Source of the DNA: Bradyrhizobium zhanjiangense
GTDB lineage: Bacteria; Pseudomonadota; Alphaproteobacteria; Rhizobiales; Xanthobacteraceae
Length of the DNA: 64,000 bases
Reading direction: 5' to 3'
NCBI RefSeq assembly: GCF_004114935.1
Contig: NZ_CP022221.1
Coordinates: 1,178,001-1,242,000, forward strand
In this document: piece after piece, positions 43,290 through 52,487 of the stretch
Layout of the letters: each line of letters begins with the position of its first letter
Numbering within the stretch: position 1 is the stretch's first letter
Notes under the pieces: model-generated
Told to the model about the DNA's origin: nothing
Databases searched by the model: none
What the model saw: the letters and a program-made list of their open reading frames with translations, nothing else
Program-made: the position numbers and the translations under genes

Positions 43290-44018
43290 TCAGGGCGAGA
43301 TGATCCGGTCGCGCATGGCGATCATCACCGCCTGCGTGCGGGTGGTCGCGCCGAGCTTCTTACAGCAGCTCTTGACGTGGGCCTTCACGGTGCGCGGCGT
43401 GATCGTCAGCGCGTCGGCGATCTCGTCGGTGGATCGTCCGATCGCGGCCAGTGTCAGCACCTCGCACTCGCGCAGGGACAGCGCGAGTGTCCGAGGCTCG
43501 GGCCGGCCGCGCAGCGCCAGCGCGCGGTCGAAGGCATAGAGCGCCATGAGATGCAGGGCCGGCAAGTCACGCTCCGGCAGATCGATCTCGCGGCCGCCGA
43601 AGAACACATGACCGACGCGGTTCGAAGGTGAAGCGATCGGGACCATGACGCCGTCGAGCAGCCCGAAGTCGCGGGCGCGGTGGACCAGTTCGACCGCGCG
43701 CGGCTCGCGGGCCGGATCGAATGGCGCTTCCCTGAACCATCGGAACGGGCGCAGCGTCGTCTTGCAGTGGCGCAGCGCCGGATCGTCCCAGACGAACTGC
43801 TCGGCGGAATACATGTCCAGAAAGCCGGGCGGCAGCCGATGGGCGAGAACGGCCTCGCGCGGGGCTTCGGTCGAGAGCGGGGCGACATAGGCGCAACAGA
43901 ACTGGTCGGGGCCGTACTGGCCGAGCATGCGTCCCATGGCGTCCAGGACACTCGCCGTGTCGGAAAGCTCTTGCACCGTCTCGATGAACTCGAATGCGCG
44001 GCTGCGGATCACATCCAT
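43290..44018 (-). CDS. LuxR family regulator with autoinducer-type N-domain (solo)
   Basis: A 242-residue regulator. The C-terminal HTH (LSLRECEVLTLAAIGRSTDEIADALTITPRTVKAHVKSCCKKLGATTRTQAVMIA, about 175–232) is the LuxR type. The N-terminal part looks like an autoinducer-binding domain: YSAEQFVWDDPALRHC with Asp-Pro near residue 80 and a tryptophan in PFRWFREAPF near 93, matching positions that contact acyl-homoserine lactones. No luxI gene is in the window, so this is a solo receptor that may sense a signal made elsewhere or by plants. Confidence 0.78.
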   Translation of the reverse strand: MDVIRSRAFEFIETVQELSDTASVLDAMGRMLGQYGPDQFCCAYVAPLSTEAPREAVLAHRLPPGFLDMYSAEQFVWDDPALRHCKTTLRPFRWFREAPFDPAREPRAVELVHRARDFGLLDGVMVPIASPSNRVGHVFFGGREIDLPERDLPALHLMALYAFDRALALRGRPEPRTLALSLRECEVLTLAAIGRSTDEIADALTITPRTVKAHVKSCCKKLGATTRTQAVMIAMRDRIISP

Positions 44019-44139
44019 CGTCGATCCTACGATCAGGCCTTGAGGGATCGGCGCTACGCTACCCCGAGTTTAGGACAGCATTGCGGGGCCTGCAATCTCA
44101 CGCCTGTTTGTCAGCCAGGATGGCGCGCCGGTGCCTGGT

Positions 44140-45147
44140 TCAGCGATCGGGCGAGGCCGCCAGCCGGTCGCGCACCTCGGCTGCGATTTCGAACGAGCGC
44201 AGACGCGCGGCGTGGTCGTAGATCTGCCCCGTCGTCATCAATTCGTCCGCGCCGGTCTCAAGGATCAGCGCTTTCAGCTTCTCTTCGACCACTTCGGGCG
44301 AGCCGACCGCGGAGCAGGACAGCGCCTGGCCGACGCCGGCCTTCTCCGCCGGCGACCACAGCGCGTCCATGTCATTGACCGGTGGCGGCAGCGGCCCCGG
44401 CGTGCCGCGGCGCAGATTGATGAACTGCTGCTGCAGCGATGAGAACATCCGCTGCGCCTCCGCATCGCTGTCGGCGGCGAACACATTGACGCCGATCATC
44501 GCATAGGGCTTGTCGAGCTGCACTGATGGCTCGAAGCGCGCGCGATATTCGCGCAGCGCCGGCAGCATCATCTGCGGCGCGAAATGCGAGGCGAACGCGA
44601 ACGGTAGCCCGAGCATCGCCGCCAGCTGCGCGCCAAAGGTGCTCGATCCCAGGATCCACAGCGGCACCTTGGTCCCGATGCCGGGCACGGCGCGGATCGC
44701 CTGGTTCGGCTGCACATCGCCGAGCAGCGCCTGCAATTCCAGCACGTCGTGCGGAAAATTCTCGGCAGCCGTGGCGAGATCGCGCCGCAGCGCCCGCGCC
44801 GTGAACTGGTCGGTGCCCGGCGCGCGGCCGAGCCCGAGATCGATCCGCCCGGGATAAAGCGACTCCAGCGTGCCGAATTGCTCGGCGATGACCAGCGGCG
44901 AATGGTTCGGCAGCATGATCCCGCCGGAGCCGACCCGGATCGTCCTGGTCCCGCCCGCGACATGGGCGATCACCACCGACGTCGCCGCGCTCGCGATGCC
45001 CGTCATGTTGTGATGCTCGGCCAGCCAGAACCGCTTGTAACCCCAGGCCTCCGCATGCTGGGCGAGATCGAGCGAATTGCGAAACGCCTGCGCTGCGTCG
45101 CCACCTTGGCGGATGGGCGCGAGGTCGAGGATGGAGAAGGGGATCAT
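44140..45147 (-). CDS. LLM class flavin-dependent oxidoreductase
   Basis: A 335-residue bacterial-luciferase-like monooxygenase of the single-subunit group. Features: [44 protein letters not shown] at the start, [42 protein letters not shown] near residue 75, and [30 protein letters not shown] near 155. It would use reduced FMN and oxygen on an unknown substrate. The ATG at 45147 gives the family N-terminus. Confidence 0.87.
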   Translation of the reverse strand: MIPFSILDLAPIRQGGDAAQAFRNSLDLAQHAEAWGYKRFWLAEHHNMTGIASAATSVVIAHVAGGTRTIRVGSGGIMLPNHSPLVIAEQFGTLESLYPGRIDLGLGRAPGTDQFTARALRRDLATAAENFPHDVLELQALLGDVQPNQAIRAVPGIGTKVPLWILGSSTFGAQLAAMLGLPFAFASHFAPQMMLPALREYRARFEPSVQLDKPYAMIGVNVFAADSDAEAQRMFSSLQQQFINLRRGTPGPLPPPVNDMDALWSPAEKAGVGQALSCSAVGSPEVVEEKLKALILETGADELMTTGQIYDHAARLRSFEIAAEVRDRLAASPDR

Positions 45148-45215
45148 GTGCGGGGTACCGGTGTGGAGGGGCGCGCGATCATGCGCGTCTGCAAGAAGCA
45201 CATGTAGTGGCGGCG

Positions 45216-45300
45216 CGTAGGATGGGTAGAGCAGTTGCGAAACCACCCATCATGTTTCGCCATCGAACTGCTGATGGGTTTCGCGTCCGCTCATCCTACG
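45216..45300. repeat. palindromic repeat (CGTAGGATG/CATCCTACG)
   Basis: CGTAGGATG (45216–45224) and CATCCTACG (45292–45300) are inverse copies flanking GGTAGAGC- and GGGTTTCGC-type motifs common in Bradyrhizobium intergenic repeats. It lies between the divergent LLM and cyclic-nucleotide-binding genes. Confidence 0.65.
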
Positions 45301-45343
45301 AGCTCTGCTTGCTGCAGATGGCGATGGAGGGTATCCTCGCGTG

Positions 45344-45832
45344 ATGGCTGTCAGCGCTCCCGATCTGAAGGCGTTCTTGCTCGCGACGCCGTTCTTCGGC
45401 GGTCTTCCGGACCCAAGCCTCGACCTCCTGATTTCGATGCTGGTCGAGCGCCGCTTCGATGCCGGAGCAACCGTCGTGGCGGAGGGTGAGCCGGGACGCT
45501 CGATGTTCATCGTCGAATCCGGTCGGCTCTCGGTGAGCAAACGGACGAATAAGGGGAGCGTCATCCCGATTTCCGGTCTGGAGCGTGGCGACTTCTTCGG
45601 CGAGATGACGCTGATCGAAATGCAAAATCGCTCCGCCACTGTGGTCGCGGAGAGTCCGACCGTGTTGTACGAGCTGACCGCCCAAAAGCTCTACGCTTGC
45701 TACAAGGCCGACATCCACGCCTATGTGATCGTCCTGCAGAACATCAATCGCGAGCTCTGCCGACGGCTACGCCGTGCCGACGATCGCTTCGCCGCACAGC
45801 AGGTGGGCGAAGAGCAAACCCCTGCGAGATGA
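45344..45832 (+). CDS. small cyclic nucleotide-binding domain protein
   Basis: About 162 residues (GTG at 45341 is directly before the ATG at 45344). The whole protein is one cNMP-binding domain: LLATPFFGGLPDPSLDLLISMLVERRF, then VVAEGEPGRSMFIVESGRLSV near residue 46 and the phosphate-binding cassette ERGDFFGEMTLIEMQNRSATVVAES near 82. The cassette has GEM and NRSAT where CRP has GEL and RSA, so nucleotide binding is plausible. There is no HTH, so it is not a transcription factor; it may be a free-standing sensor. Confidence 0.8.
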   Translation: MAVSAPDLKAFLLATPFFGGLPDPSLDLLISMLVERRFDAGATVVAEGEPGRSMFIVESGRLSVSKRTNKGSVIPISGLERGDFFGEMTLIEMQNRSATVVAESPTVLYELTAQKLYACYKADIHAYVIVLQNINRELCRRLRRADDRFAAQQVGEEQTPAR

Positions 45833-45882
45833 AACTCTATCTGCGATGCGGGCTACGCACTCATCTCATCGCGCTTTAGACG

Positions 45883-46086
45883 TCACGACTTATCGTGCGC
45901 GTATTTCTCCAGAAGCAGCCGATTATATTCATCTCTCACGGCTCTCCGCGAGACATGCCCTTTTCGGTCTTTGGCAATCTTCAGAAGATCAGGATCAGTC
46001 GCTGCCCGTGATTTCCGCCTAAATCTCGCAAGGAGTGGGGTCGCAGGCGCCAACGTCCTTCCAAACAGCCGGTCAAACCATCCCAT
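45883..46086 (-). CDS. small basic hypothetical protein (67 aa)
   Basis: Sixty-seven residues with a strong GGGAGG ribosome site 5 nt before the ATG at 46086. It starts MGWFDRLFGRTLAPAT, a membrane-surface-type amphipathic start, followed by a basic stretch (RFRRKSRAATDPDLL) and ends HDKS. Codon use is less GC-biased than the surroundings. No family is recognised. Confidence 0.5.
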   Translation of the reverse strand: MGWFDRLFGRTLAPATPLLARFRRKSRAATDPDLLKIAKDRKGHVSRRAVRDEYNRLLLEKYAHDKS

Positions 46087-46199
46087 TGTGTCCTCCCGGA
46101 CAGACCGCGGACTGTGACACTATCACCACGAATTTGGGAGGCAAACGGACAGTGCGACGCAGTTCAAATGTCGGTTAGGGGGACCAGATGCGGACATAA

Positions 46200-46960
46200 A
46201 CGCGCGATGCGCGCCGGGTGCTCCGGATTGCGCCGTATGAAGTTCTCAACGTCCCGCAGTCACTGTGGCAATGGCGGTGCGCTGGCGTAGTGCCAAAAGC
46301 GGAAGCCTGCTGACCAGAGGACCTGCACCGTCGGGCAACACACCCGCCTCCCGCAAAATCCCGTCAATCCCCCACCGCAAAAATATTCCACTTTACCGAA
46401 ATTCGGAATTGCGGCATTCTCCCTGCCATCCCGGTCCGGGGAGAGGGACGATCGTACGTCGTAACGAAACGTGGGCCGGGGTGCGGTGGACGCGGCAGCG
46501 TCGGGCACGCGAAGGTGGGACCAGGGCGAGATGAACCTCGTGAGGTCGTGCTGCGTGCGGACGGACGGCGCCCGTGTCCGGCGGAGCCTTTGGGCGAAGC
46601 CGGATCGCTGCGTACGGCAAAACCATGTGGTCCTGACCGTCGTTGCTACGGTCAAGCCTTGCGGAGATGCTTCTGGGCTCAACCGGGTCGCGACGCATCG
46701 TCAATTCGCGAGGTGACGGAGGCCAGAAGGAACTCGGCTCCGGGGAGAGCAGGCATAAGCCGTCAAACCATCGCGCAGGGAAGGCGGGGTGTTTTCCGGC
46801 CCACCTGTTCTCCGCCTGCGCATTTGCGTGTGCAAATTCTTCGCGCAGCGGACCATGGGTGCCAGCCGGCACCCGGCCTTCCCTGCGCCCTCTTCACCGA
46901 AGAGGGGCACGGAATAGAGCAAAACTCGGGCACTTCAGCCGCGAGAACGCCTTGTCATGT
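46200..46960. repeat. gene-free region resembling a repeated Bradyrhizobium intergenic sequence
   Basis: No frame here has normal protein character on either strand, although long open frames exist. The section from about 46420 to 46920 (CGGTCCGGGGAGAGGG… to …ACCGAAGAGGGGCACGG) resembles, from memory, a sequence found many times in Bradyrhizobium genomes and often mis-annotated as hypothetical proteins. It ends just before the tRNA-Thr. The function is unknown. Confidence 0.35.
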
Positions 46961-46969
46961 GTGGAACAC

Positions 46970-47044
<75 letters not shown>

Positions 47045-47360
47045 AAATGCTGGCACAGAATCGGGCCGCGACTGGGCCCGCCAAGCGGGGCGATGGATGC
47101 CACAAGGCCCCCTCATGTGCAAGCTTGCCGGCCCTGCCAAATCGAGAAAATCGGCGCCGTTGCCGACCGGAGATGATCTTTTTGCCCCGAAATGACCGAT
47201 TTTGGACGATTTTGGTCCCAGTGATGCCCCTCAGCCAATTGGCCAGTTGGCTGTGCGGTCGGATTCGGCCCATTTTGAAGTTCGCACGATCGGATCGCGC
47301 GGGGGCTCTTGAGCTGTCGTATTCCTTGGGCATGCTGAAGCGCGACGCGGCCCCCTGTTG

Positions 47361-47561
47361 ATGAGCCCGGAGATGACCGACGAGACAGATAAGACCGCAG
47401 GACGCGGCCAGGACGGGCGACAGGACCGGCTGAAATCCGCCCTGCGCGAAAACCTGAAGCGGCGGAAGGTGCAGGCGCGCGAACGCGCCGCAATGGCCGA
47501 GCCCTCGCACAACGACGATGAGTCCCTAAATGAGGGGCCCACCGGCAAGGCCGACGACTAA
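47361..47561 (+). CDS. small charged hypothetical protein (66 aa)
   Basis: Sixty-six very hydrophilic residues from the ATG at 47361; an internal ATG at 47373 is an alternative start. A central helix is basic (RLKSALRENLKRRKVQARERAA) and the C-terminus acidic (HNDDESLNEGPTGKADD). Short DETDKTAGRGQDGRQDRLKSALRENLKRRK-like proteins occur widely in Bradyrhizobiaceae with no known role. It ends 13 nt before the cNMP/TrxR fusion gene and may be cotranscribed with it. Confidence 0.6.
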   Translation: MSPEMTDETDKTAGRGQDGRQDRLKSALRENLKRRKVQARERAAMAEPSHNDDESLNEGPTGKADD

Positions 47562-47574
47562 CATTTTGGAGTGC

Positions 47575-49293
47575 ATGACAGTGGCAATGGGGCAGGACGA
47601 ACAGCAACGAACCGATCGCGACGCGCTGATGTCGCGGTTCACCCGCCCCGAGCAGACCTTTCCGGCGCTGACGCCTGCCGAGATCGAACGCATCAGGCAT
47701 TTCGGCGAGGTCCGCCGCTATGCCGACGGCGAGTTCCTGTTCGAGACCGGCAAGCCGGGACCCGGCATGTTCGTCGTGCTGAAGGGCCATGTCGCCATCA
47801 CCCAGCGCGATGGTCTTGGCCATGTCACCCCGGTGATCGACCAGGGGCCGGGGCAATTTCTGGCCGAGCTCAGCCAGCTCTCGGGACAGCCGGCGCTGGT
47901 CGACGGCCGCGCCGAGGGCGATGTCGAGACGCTGCTGCTGGCGCCGGACCGGCTGCGCGCGCTGCTGGTCGCCGAGGCCGAGCTTGGCGAGCGCATCATG
48001 CGCGCGTTGATCCTGCGCCGGGTCAATCTGATCCAGGGCGGCATCGGCGGTCCCGTGCTGATCGGTCCGTCGCATTCGGCTGGCGTGGTGCGCTTGCAGG
48101 GCTTTCTCACCCGCAACGGCCAGCCGCATCATCTGCTCGATCCCGAAAATGATCGCGATGCGGCCGAATTGATCGCGCGCTATTCGCCCAAGCCGGAAGA
48201 CTGGCCGCTGGTCGTCGCCGCGAGCGGCGCCGTGCTGCGCAACCCCAATGAGACCGAGCTTGCGCGCGCCATCGGCATGATCGGCGGGGCGAAGGGTGAT
48301 CGCATCTACGACGTTGCGGTCGTCGGCTGCGGACCGGCCGGGCTCGCCACGGCGGTGTATGCGGCGTCCGAAGGGCTGTCCGTCGCCGTGCTCGACACCC
48401 GCGCCTTCGGCGGCCAGGCCGGCGCCAGTGCGCGCATCGAAAACTATTTGGGCTTTCCGACCGGCATTTCCGGCCAGGCGCTGACCGCGCGCGCCTTCAC
48501 CCAGGCCCAGAAGTTCGGCGCCGACATCATGATCCCTGTGACGGTGAAGTCGCTCGACTGCACCCGCAAGGACGGCGCATTTTCGGTGGCGCTCGACGGC
48601 GCCGATCCCTTGCGCTCACGCGCGGTGGTGGTCGCGAGCGGCGCGCGTTATCGCCGGCCGGAGATCGACAACCTCGACAAGTTCGAGGGACGCGGCGTCT
48701 GGTACTGGGCCTCGCCGGTCGAGGCGCGGCTCTGCGCCGGCGAGGAGGTGGCGCTGGTCGGCGCCGGCAATTCGGCAGGCCAGGCCGCCGTGTTCCTGTC
48801 GGGTCATGCGAAGAAAGTCTTGATGATCATCCGTGGCGGCGGTTTGGGCGCCAGCATGTCGCGCTATCTCATCGAGCGCATCGAAGCGACGCCGAACATC
48901 GAATTGATGTTCAACACCGAGATCACGGCGCTCGAAGGCGATGAGGCCGCGCTGCTGCGGCGGATCCGCTGGAAGAGCCGCTTGTCGAGCGACGAGGATT
49001 CTGCCGACATCCGCAATCTCTTTTTGTTCGTCGGCGCCGATCCCGCGACCTCCTGGCTCGACGGTTGCGGCGTCACGCTCGATCGCGGCGGCTTCGTCGT
49101 GACAGGTGCGCAGTCCGAGCAGAACCAGGGCAAGCTGGTGGCGCCGCTCGAGACCTCGGTGCCGGGTGTCTACGCCGTCGGCGACGTCCGCTCCGGCTCG
49201 GTCAAGCGCGTCGGCGGCGCCATCGGCGAAGGCGCGCAGGTCGTGGCCTCCCTGCACGGCTATCTCGGCGACGCCGCAAAACCGGCGCTTTAG
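47575..49293 (+). CDS. cyclic nucleotide-binding domain fused to thioredoxin reductase-like flavoprotein
   Basis: A 572-residue fusion. Residues about 25–140 are a cNMP-binding domain (FGEVRRYADGEFLFETGKPGPGMFVVLKGHVAI). Residues about 150–230 are a thioredoxin-like linker domain (VVRLQGFLTRNGQPHHLLD). Residues about 240–560 are a two-dinucleotide-fold flavoprotein with the FAD motif VVGCGPAGLATAVYAASEG near residue 248, the NADPH motif ALVGAGNSAGQAAVFLS near 394 and VYAVGDVRSGSVKRVGGAIGEG near 533. The redox-active CxxC of thioredoxin reductase is replaced by WYWASPVEARLC, so it cannot reduce thioredoxin in the usual way. It is more likely an NADPH-dependent oxidoreductase of ferredoxin- or flavodoxin-type partners whose activity is set by a nucleotide. 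Confidence 0.87.
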   Translation: MTVAMGQDEQQRTDRDALMSRFTRPEQTFPALTPAEIERIRHFGEVRRYADGEFLFETGKPGPGMFVVLKGHVAITQRDGLGHVTPVIDQGPGQFLAELSQLSGQPALVDGRAEGDVETLLLAPDRLRALLVAEAELGERIMRALILRRVNLIQGGIGGPVLIGPSHSAGVVRLQGFLTRNGQPHHLLDPENDRDAAELIARYSPKPEDWPLVVAASGAVLRNPNETELARAIGMIGGAKGDRIYDVAVVGCGPAGLATAVYAASEGLSVAVLDTRAFGGQAGASARIENYLGFPTGISGQALTARAFTQAQKFGADIMIPVTVKSLDCTRKDGAFSVALDGADPLRSRAVVVASGARYRRPEIDNLDKFEGRGVWYWASPVEARLCAGEEVALVGAGNSAGQAAVFLSGHAKKVLMIIRGGGLGASMSRYLIERIEATPNIELMFNTEITALEGDEAALLRRIRWKSRLSSDEDSADIRNLFLFVGADPATSWLDGCGVTLDRGGFVVTGAQSEQNQGKLVAPLETSVPGVYAVGDVRSGSVKRVGGAIGEGAQVVASLHGYLGDAAKPAL

Positions 49294-49419
49294 GCAAGGA
49301 CAAGACAAGGGAATGGCAAGCCGAATGTGGCTTGCCATCGCGCCGCTTGGTGCAGACTACCCCCTCGTCGCGAAGCGTATCGCCCGTGGAACGAACAAAA
49401 GATTCATTGGGAGGACTAA

Positions 49420-49728
49420 ATGGCTGAAATCGTCGTGCTCTACAAAACGCCCAAGGATGCTGCTGCCTTCGATAAGTACTATGCCGAGACGCACATTCCA
49501 CTCGCCAAGAAACTTCCCGGCCTGAAGAAATACGCCATCAGCAAGGGACCGGTCAGCTCCCCCACTGGGCCTTCCGGAATCCATCTCGTCGCCATTCTCA
49601 CCTTTGACAGCGTGGCCGACATTCAGGCCGCATTCAGCAGCCCGGAAGGCAAGGCGACCGGCGCTGACGTGCCGAAATTCGCCAGCGGCGGTGCCGACCT
49701 GCTGATCTTCGACACCAAGGAAGTGTGA
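49420..49728 (+). CDS. EthD family protein
   Basis: A 102-residue alpha/beta-barrel protein: AEIVVLYKTPKDAAAFDKYYAETHIPLAKKLPGLKKYAISKGPVSSP and a C-terminal DVPKFASGGADLLIFDT strand. The D-x-Y-Y…H-I-P-L pattern marks the EthD family, needed for ether degradation in some actinobacteria but of unknown role elsewhere. Standalone gene with a clear ribosome site (GGGAGG) before the ATG at 49420. Confidence 0.82.
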   Translation: MAEIVVLYKTPKDAAAFDKYYAETHIPLAKKLPGLKKYAISKGPVSSPTGPSGIHLVAILTFDSVADIQAAFSSPEGKATGADVPKFASGGADLLIFDTKEV

Positions 49729-49787
49729 GCCGCGTCGCATCGGCCCGCCGATCGCGGGCCGATGTTGCAACGATCGATTGAAAGCTC

Positions 49788-49873
49788 GTAGCCCGGATGG
49801 AGCGAAGCGTAATCCGGGACAGCAGTATCTACAAGCGAGATCCCCGGATTTCGCTGCGCTCCATCCGGGCTAC
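49788..49873. repeat. palindromic repeat (GTAGCCCGGATGGAGCG type)
   Basis: GTAGCCCGGATGGAGCG at 49788–49804 and CGCTCCATCCGGGCTAC at 49857–49873 are exact inverse copies. The family is widespread in GC-rich Proteobacteria. The rest of 49729–50041 holds no gene. Confidence 0.75.
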
Positions 49874-50041
49874 AAACTGCCGTCGTTCGTGACAGCGCTG
49901 CAAGAAATCCGAGCATGCGTTTGTCGATTCGCACGATGACGCATGGCTGCGGGCAGATGTAGGACACCAACGCAGGTGACAATCCCATGAGGACCGTCAT
50001 ACTACTCTGATCGTCTCAATGCGGAGAGTAGGAGAGCTGCC

Positions 50042-50551
50042 ATGGTGCTTGGATTGAGCCTGCCCGCCCTGACGCTGATCCATGTCATCATCAGCCTGAT
50101 CGCCATCGCCGCCGGTCTCATCGTGATGTTCGGCCTGCTCGGCTCGAAGTCGATGCCGGGCCTCACCGCGATCTTCCTGCTGTTCACGATCCTCACCAGC
50201 GCAACCGGCTTCCTGTTTCCCTTCAAAGAGCTGCTGCCCTCGCACATCATCGGCATCATCTCGCTGGTGCTGCTGGCGATCGCCTGCATCGCGCTCTACG
50301 GCATGAAGCTCCAAGGCGTCTGGCGCCCGGTCTACATCGTGACCGCGATGGTCTCGCTCTACTTCAATGTCTTCGTGCTGGTGATCCAGTCGTTCCTGAA
50401 GGTGCCGGCGCTCGCCGCGCTTGCACCCGCCGTGCCGCCGGCGCCGCCGTCGGGGCCGGTGTTCGCCGTGGTGCAGGGCATCGTGCTGGTGTTCTTCGTG
50501 CTACTGACCATCGGCGCCTGGCGCCGCTTCAGGCCGATGGCGTTTGCCTGA
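50042..50551 (+). CDS. small membrane protein with four TM helices
   Basis: A 169-residue protein: TM helices at about 8–32 (PALTLIHVIISLIAIAAGLIVMFGLL), 40–60 (TAIFLLFTILTSATGFLFPF), 66–86 and 92–118, then a proline/alanine-rich linker (ALAPAVPPAPPSGPV) and a last TM helix near 138–158. It resembles conserved hypothetical membrane proteins; HVIISLIAIAAG in the first helix might bind haem, but this is a guess. It is followed by the broken hydrolase gene. Confidence 0.7.
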   Translation: MVLGLSLPALTLIHVIISLIAIAAGLIVMFGLLGSKSMPGLTAIFLLFTILTSATGFLFPFKELLPSHIIGIISLVLLAIACIALYGMKLQGVWRPVYIVTAMVSLYFNVFVLVIQSFLKVPALAALAPAVPPAPPSGPVFAVVQGIVLVFFVLLTIGAWRRFRPMAFA

Positions 50552-50681
50552 TCACACGATTCTCAACGTTCCCAGTTGACGCGATGCATCGCATTCGGGG
50601 TCTCGCGCAACTATCTGCGGATCATCGGCGCGTGCTTGTTCGCGCGTCGCGCAGATGATTTTCACCGAAAGAGAGCAATCC

Positions 50682-51507
50682 ATGCCCACCATCACCACCA
50701 AAGACGGCGTCGAGATCTTCTACAAGGATTGGGGCTCGGGCCAGCCGATCGTGTTCAGCCATGGCTGGCCGCTCTCGGCCGACGACTGGGACGCGCAGAT
50801 GTTGTTCTTCGTCACGCACGGCTACCGCGTCATCGCCCATGACCGCCGCGGCCACGGTCGCTCGACGCAGGTCGCCGACGGCCACGACATGGATCACTAC
50901 GCCGACGACCTTGCCGCGCTCACCGCGCATCTCGACCTCAAGAACGCCATCCATGTCGGCCACTCCACCGGCGGCGGCGAGGTCGTGCACTACATCGCGC
51001 GTCACGGCGAGAGCCGCGTCGCGAAGGCGGCGATCCTGTCCGCTGTGCCGCCGCTGATGGTGCAGACCCCCTGCCAATCCCGGCGGCCTGCCGAAGAGCG
51101 TGTTCGACGGTCTCCAGGCGCAACTCGCCGCCAGCCGTACGCAATTCTATCGCGACCTCCCCGCGGGTCCTTTCTATGGCTACAACCGTCCCGGCGCCAA
51201 GCCGTCGGAGGCGGTGATCCAGAACTGGTGGCGCCAGGGCATGATGGGCGGCGCGAAAGCACATTACGACGGCATCGTCGCGTTCTCGCAGACCGACTTC
51301 ACCGAGGATTTGAAGAAGATCACCGTGCCGGTGCTGGTGATGCACGGCGATGACGATCAGATCGTGCCTTACGCCGATTCCGCACCGCTGTCGGCCAAGC
51401 TGCTGAAGAAGGGCATCCTGAAAACCTACAAGGGCTTCCCGCACGGCATGCCGACCACGCATGCCGAGACCATCAACGCGGACCTCCTGGCGTTTTTCAA
51501 GGAGTGA
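50682..51507 (+). pseudogene. non-haem haloperoxidase-type alpha/beta hydrolase with a +1 frameshift
   Basis: The first 130 residues (PTITTKDGVEIFYKDWGSGQPIVFSHGWPLSADDWDAQML, nucleophile region VGHSTGGGEVVHYIARHG near residue 98, ending AVPPLMVQTP) and the last 135 (SVFDGLQAQLAASRTQFYRDLPAGPFYGYNRPG, acid in VMHGDDDQIVP, histidine in GFPHGMPTTHAE) clearly belong to one protein but lie in different frames. Removing the T at 51072 joins them perfectly (QTPANPGGLPKSVFDG). An intact product would be about 274 residues. Either a recent insertion or a base-call error in the CCCCC run just before. Confidence 0.85.
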
Positions 51508-51521
51508 GCTTCACGACTCTT

Positions 51522-51630
51522 ACCCTCTCCCTTGCGGGAGAGGGTGGCATAGGCGGCCTTCGGCCGCCGTCCTTAGAACGCCGATGCTTCGCATCGGCTA
51601 TGGCGCGGCGGCGAGACGGGTGAGGGGTTG
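51522..51630. repeat. hairpin repeat (ACCCTCTCCC type) with internal stems
   Basis: ACCCTCTCCC (51522–51531) and GGGAGAGGGT (51536–51545) form a 10-bp stem, followed by GGCGGCCTTCGGCCGCC and GCCGATGCTTCGCATCGGC stems and GGGTGAGGGG. Same family as the repeats at 18879 and 33380. It ends the hydrolase gene; the rest of 51508–51774 has no gene. Confidence 0.65.
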
Positions 51631-51774
51631 CGTCGCCCGGGAGGGGTATCCGCGGAACGTGCTGGAGATGGAGGATATCAATAGCCTCAAGTGTACGGGA
51701 CAGTTAGCTTGCCGCGGAAATTTCGGCGCCCGCGCGCGTTGAGTCCTGTCCGCCCTGAAGGAGAAGCGTCGGCG

Positions 51775-52224
51775 ATGTGTCCCCAACTCAAGCTGATCGC
51801 ACTCGATGCTGACGATCTCGCGGTGATCTCGACCCATGTCCAGGACGCCCGTGTCCAGGCCTCCGACATCATCTGGCGGCAGAGCGAGAAACGGCTTGTC
51901 ATCGGCATGAGCCGGCTGGACTGGGAGCAGACGCTGGAAGGCGCGGCCGAGCCGCGCCGGCTGGTTGCCGCGCTCCGCTTCGACCGCGTGCTTGCCTGCA
52001 AATCGCGCAACATCGACCTCGCCACGCCGGACGAGATCCTGGACCTCATCGGCATCGAGTTTCACCCCCAGGATGGCCGCAACGAGGAGCCCGGCGGCAG
52101 TGCCCTGCTTTTGTTCGCCCAGGGCGGCGCCATCCGCCTCGACGTCGAATGCCTGGAATGCGAGCTGACCGACCTCGGGGCGGACGCGCTGGGAACGGGA
52201 CCGGGGATCGCGGGGGAGGGGTGA
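51775..52224 (+). CDS. DUF2948 family protein
   Basis: A 149-residue protein found next to hisD throughout the Rhizobiales. Recognised by LKLIALDADDLAVISTHVQDARVQASDIIWRQSEKRLVIGMSRLDWE near residue 3, RRLVAALRFDRVLACKSRNIDLATPDEILDLIGIEF near 62 and LLLFAQGGAIRLDVECLECELTDLG near 110. Function unknown. Separated from hisD here by a repeat element. Confidence 0.85.
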   Translation: MCPQLKLIALDADDLAVISTHVQDARVQASDIIWRQSEKRLVIGMSRLDWEQTLEGAAEPRRLVAALRFDRVLACKSRNIDLATPDEILDLIGIEFHPQDGRNEEPGGSALLLFAQGGAIRLDVECLECELTDLGADALGTGPGIAGEG

Positions 52225-52269
52225 GGTGGCATGCCAAGGCCACGCATTCCGCTGTCGTCCTGGCGAAAG

Positions 52270-52358
52270 CCAGGACCCATCACCCTAAGGCTTCGTTGTT
52301 GAAACGAGATGTGGCCCAATTGCGCCTCCACCCATCCGCTGGTGGTAATGGGCCCTGG
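52270..52358. repeat. dispersed palindromic repeat, second copy of the CCAGGACCCAT family
   Basis: CCAGGACCCAT (52270–52280) and ATGGGCCCTGG (52348–52358) pair with one mismatch, the same layout as 8680–8768. It occupies most of the gap between DUF2948 and hisD. Confidence 0.6.
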
Positions 52359-52487
52359 CCGTCGCTGGGACGGCGCTGGAGAGGAACGGCCGGGCCCAAG
52401 GGTTGACGCCGCTTCCCGGCCGCGCCATTGAGCAGGGGGTCGGGTGAGCCAATCCGCCCCAAAAGACCAGCCAGAAGCCAAGCCAAT

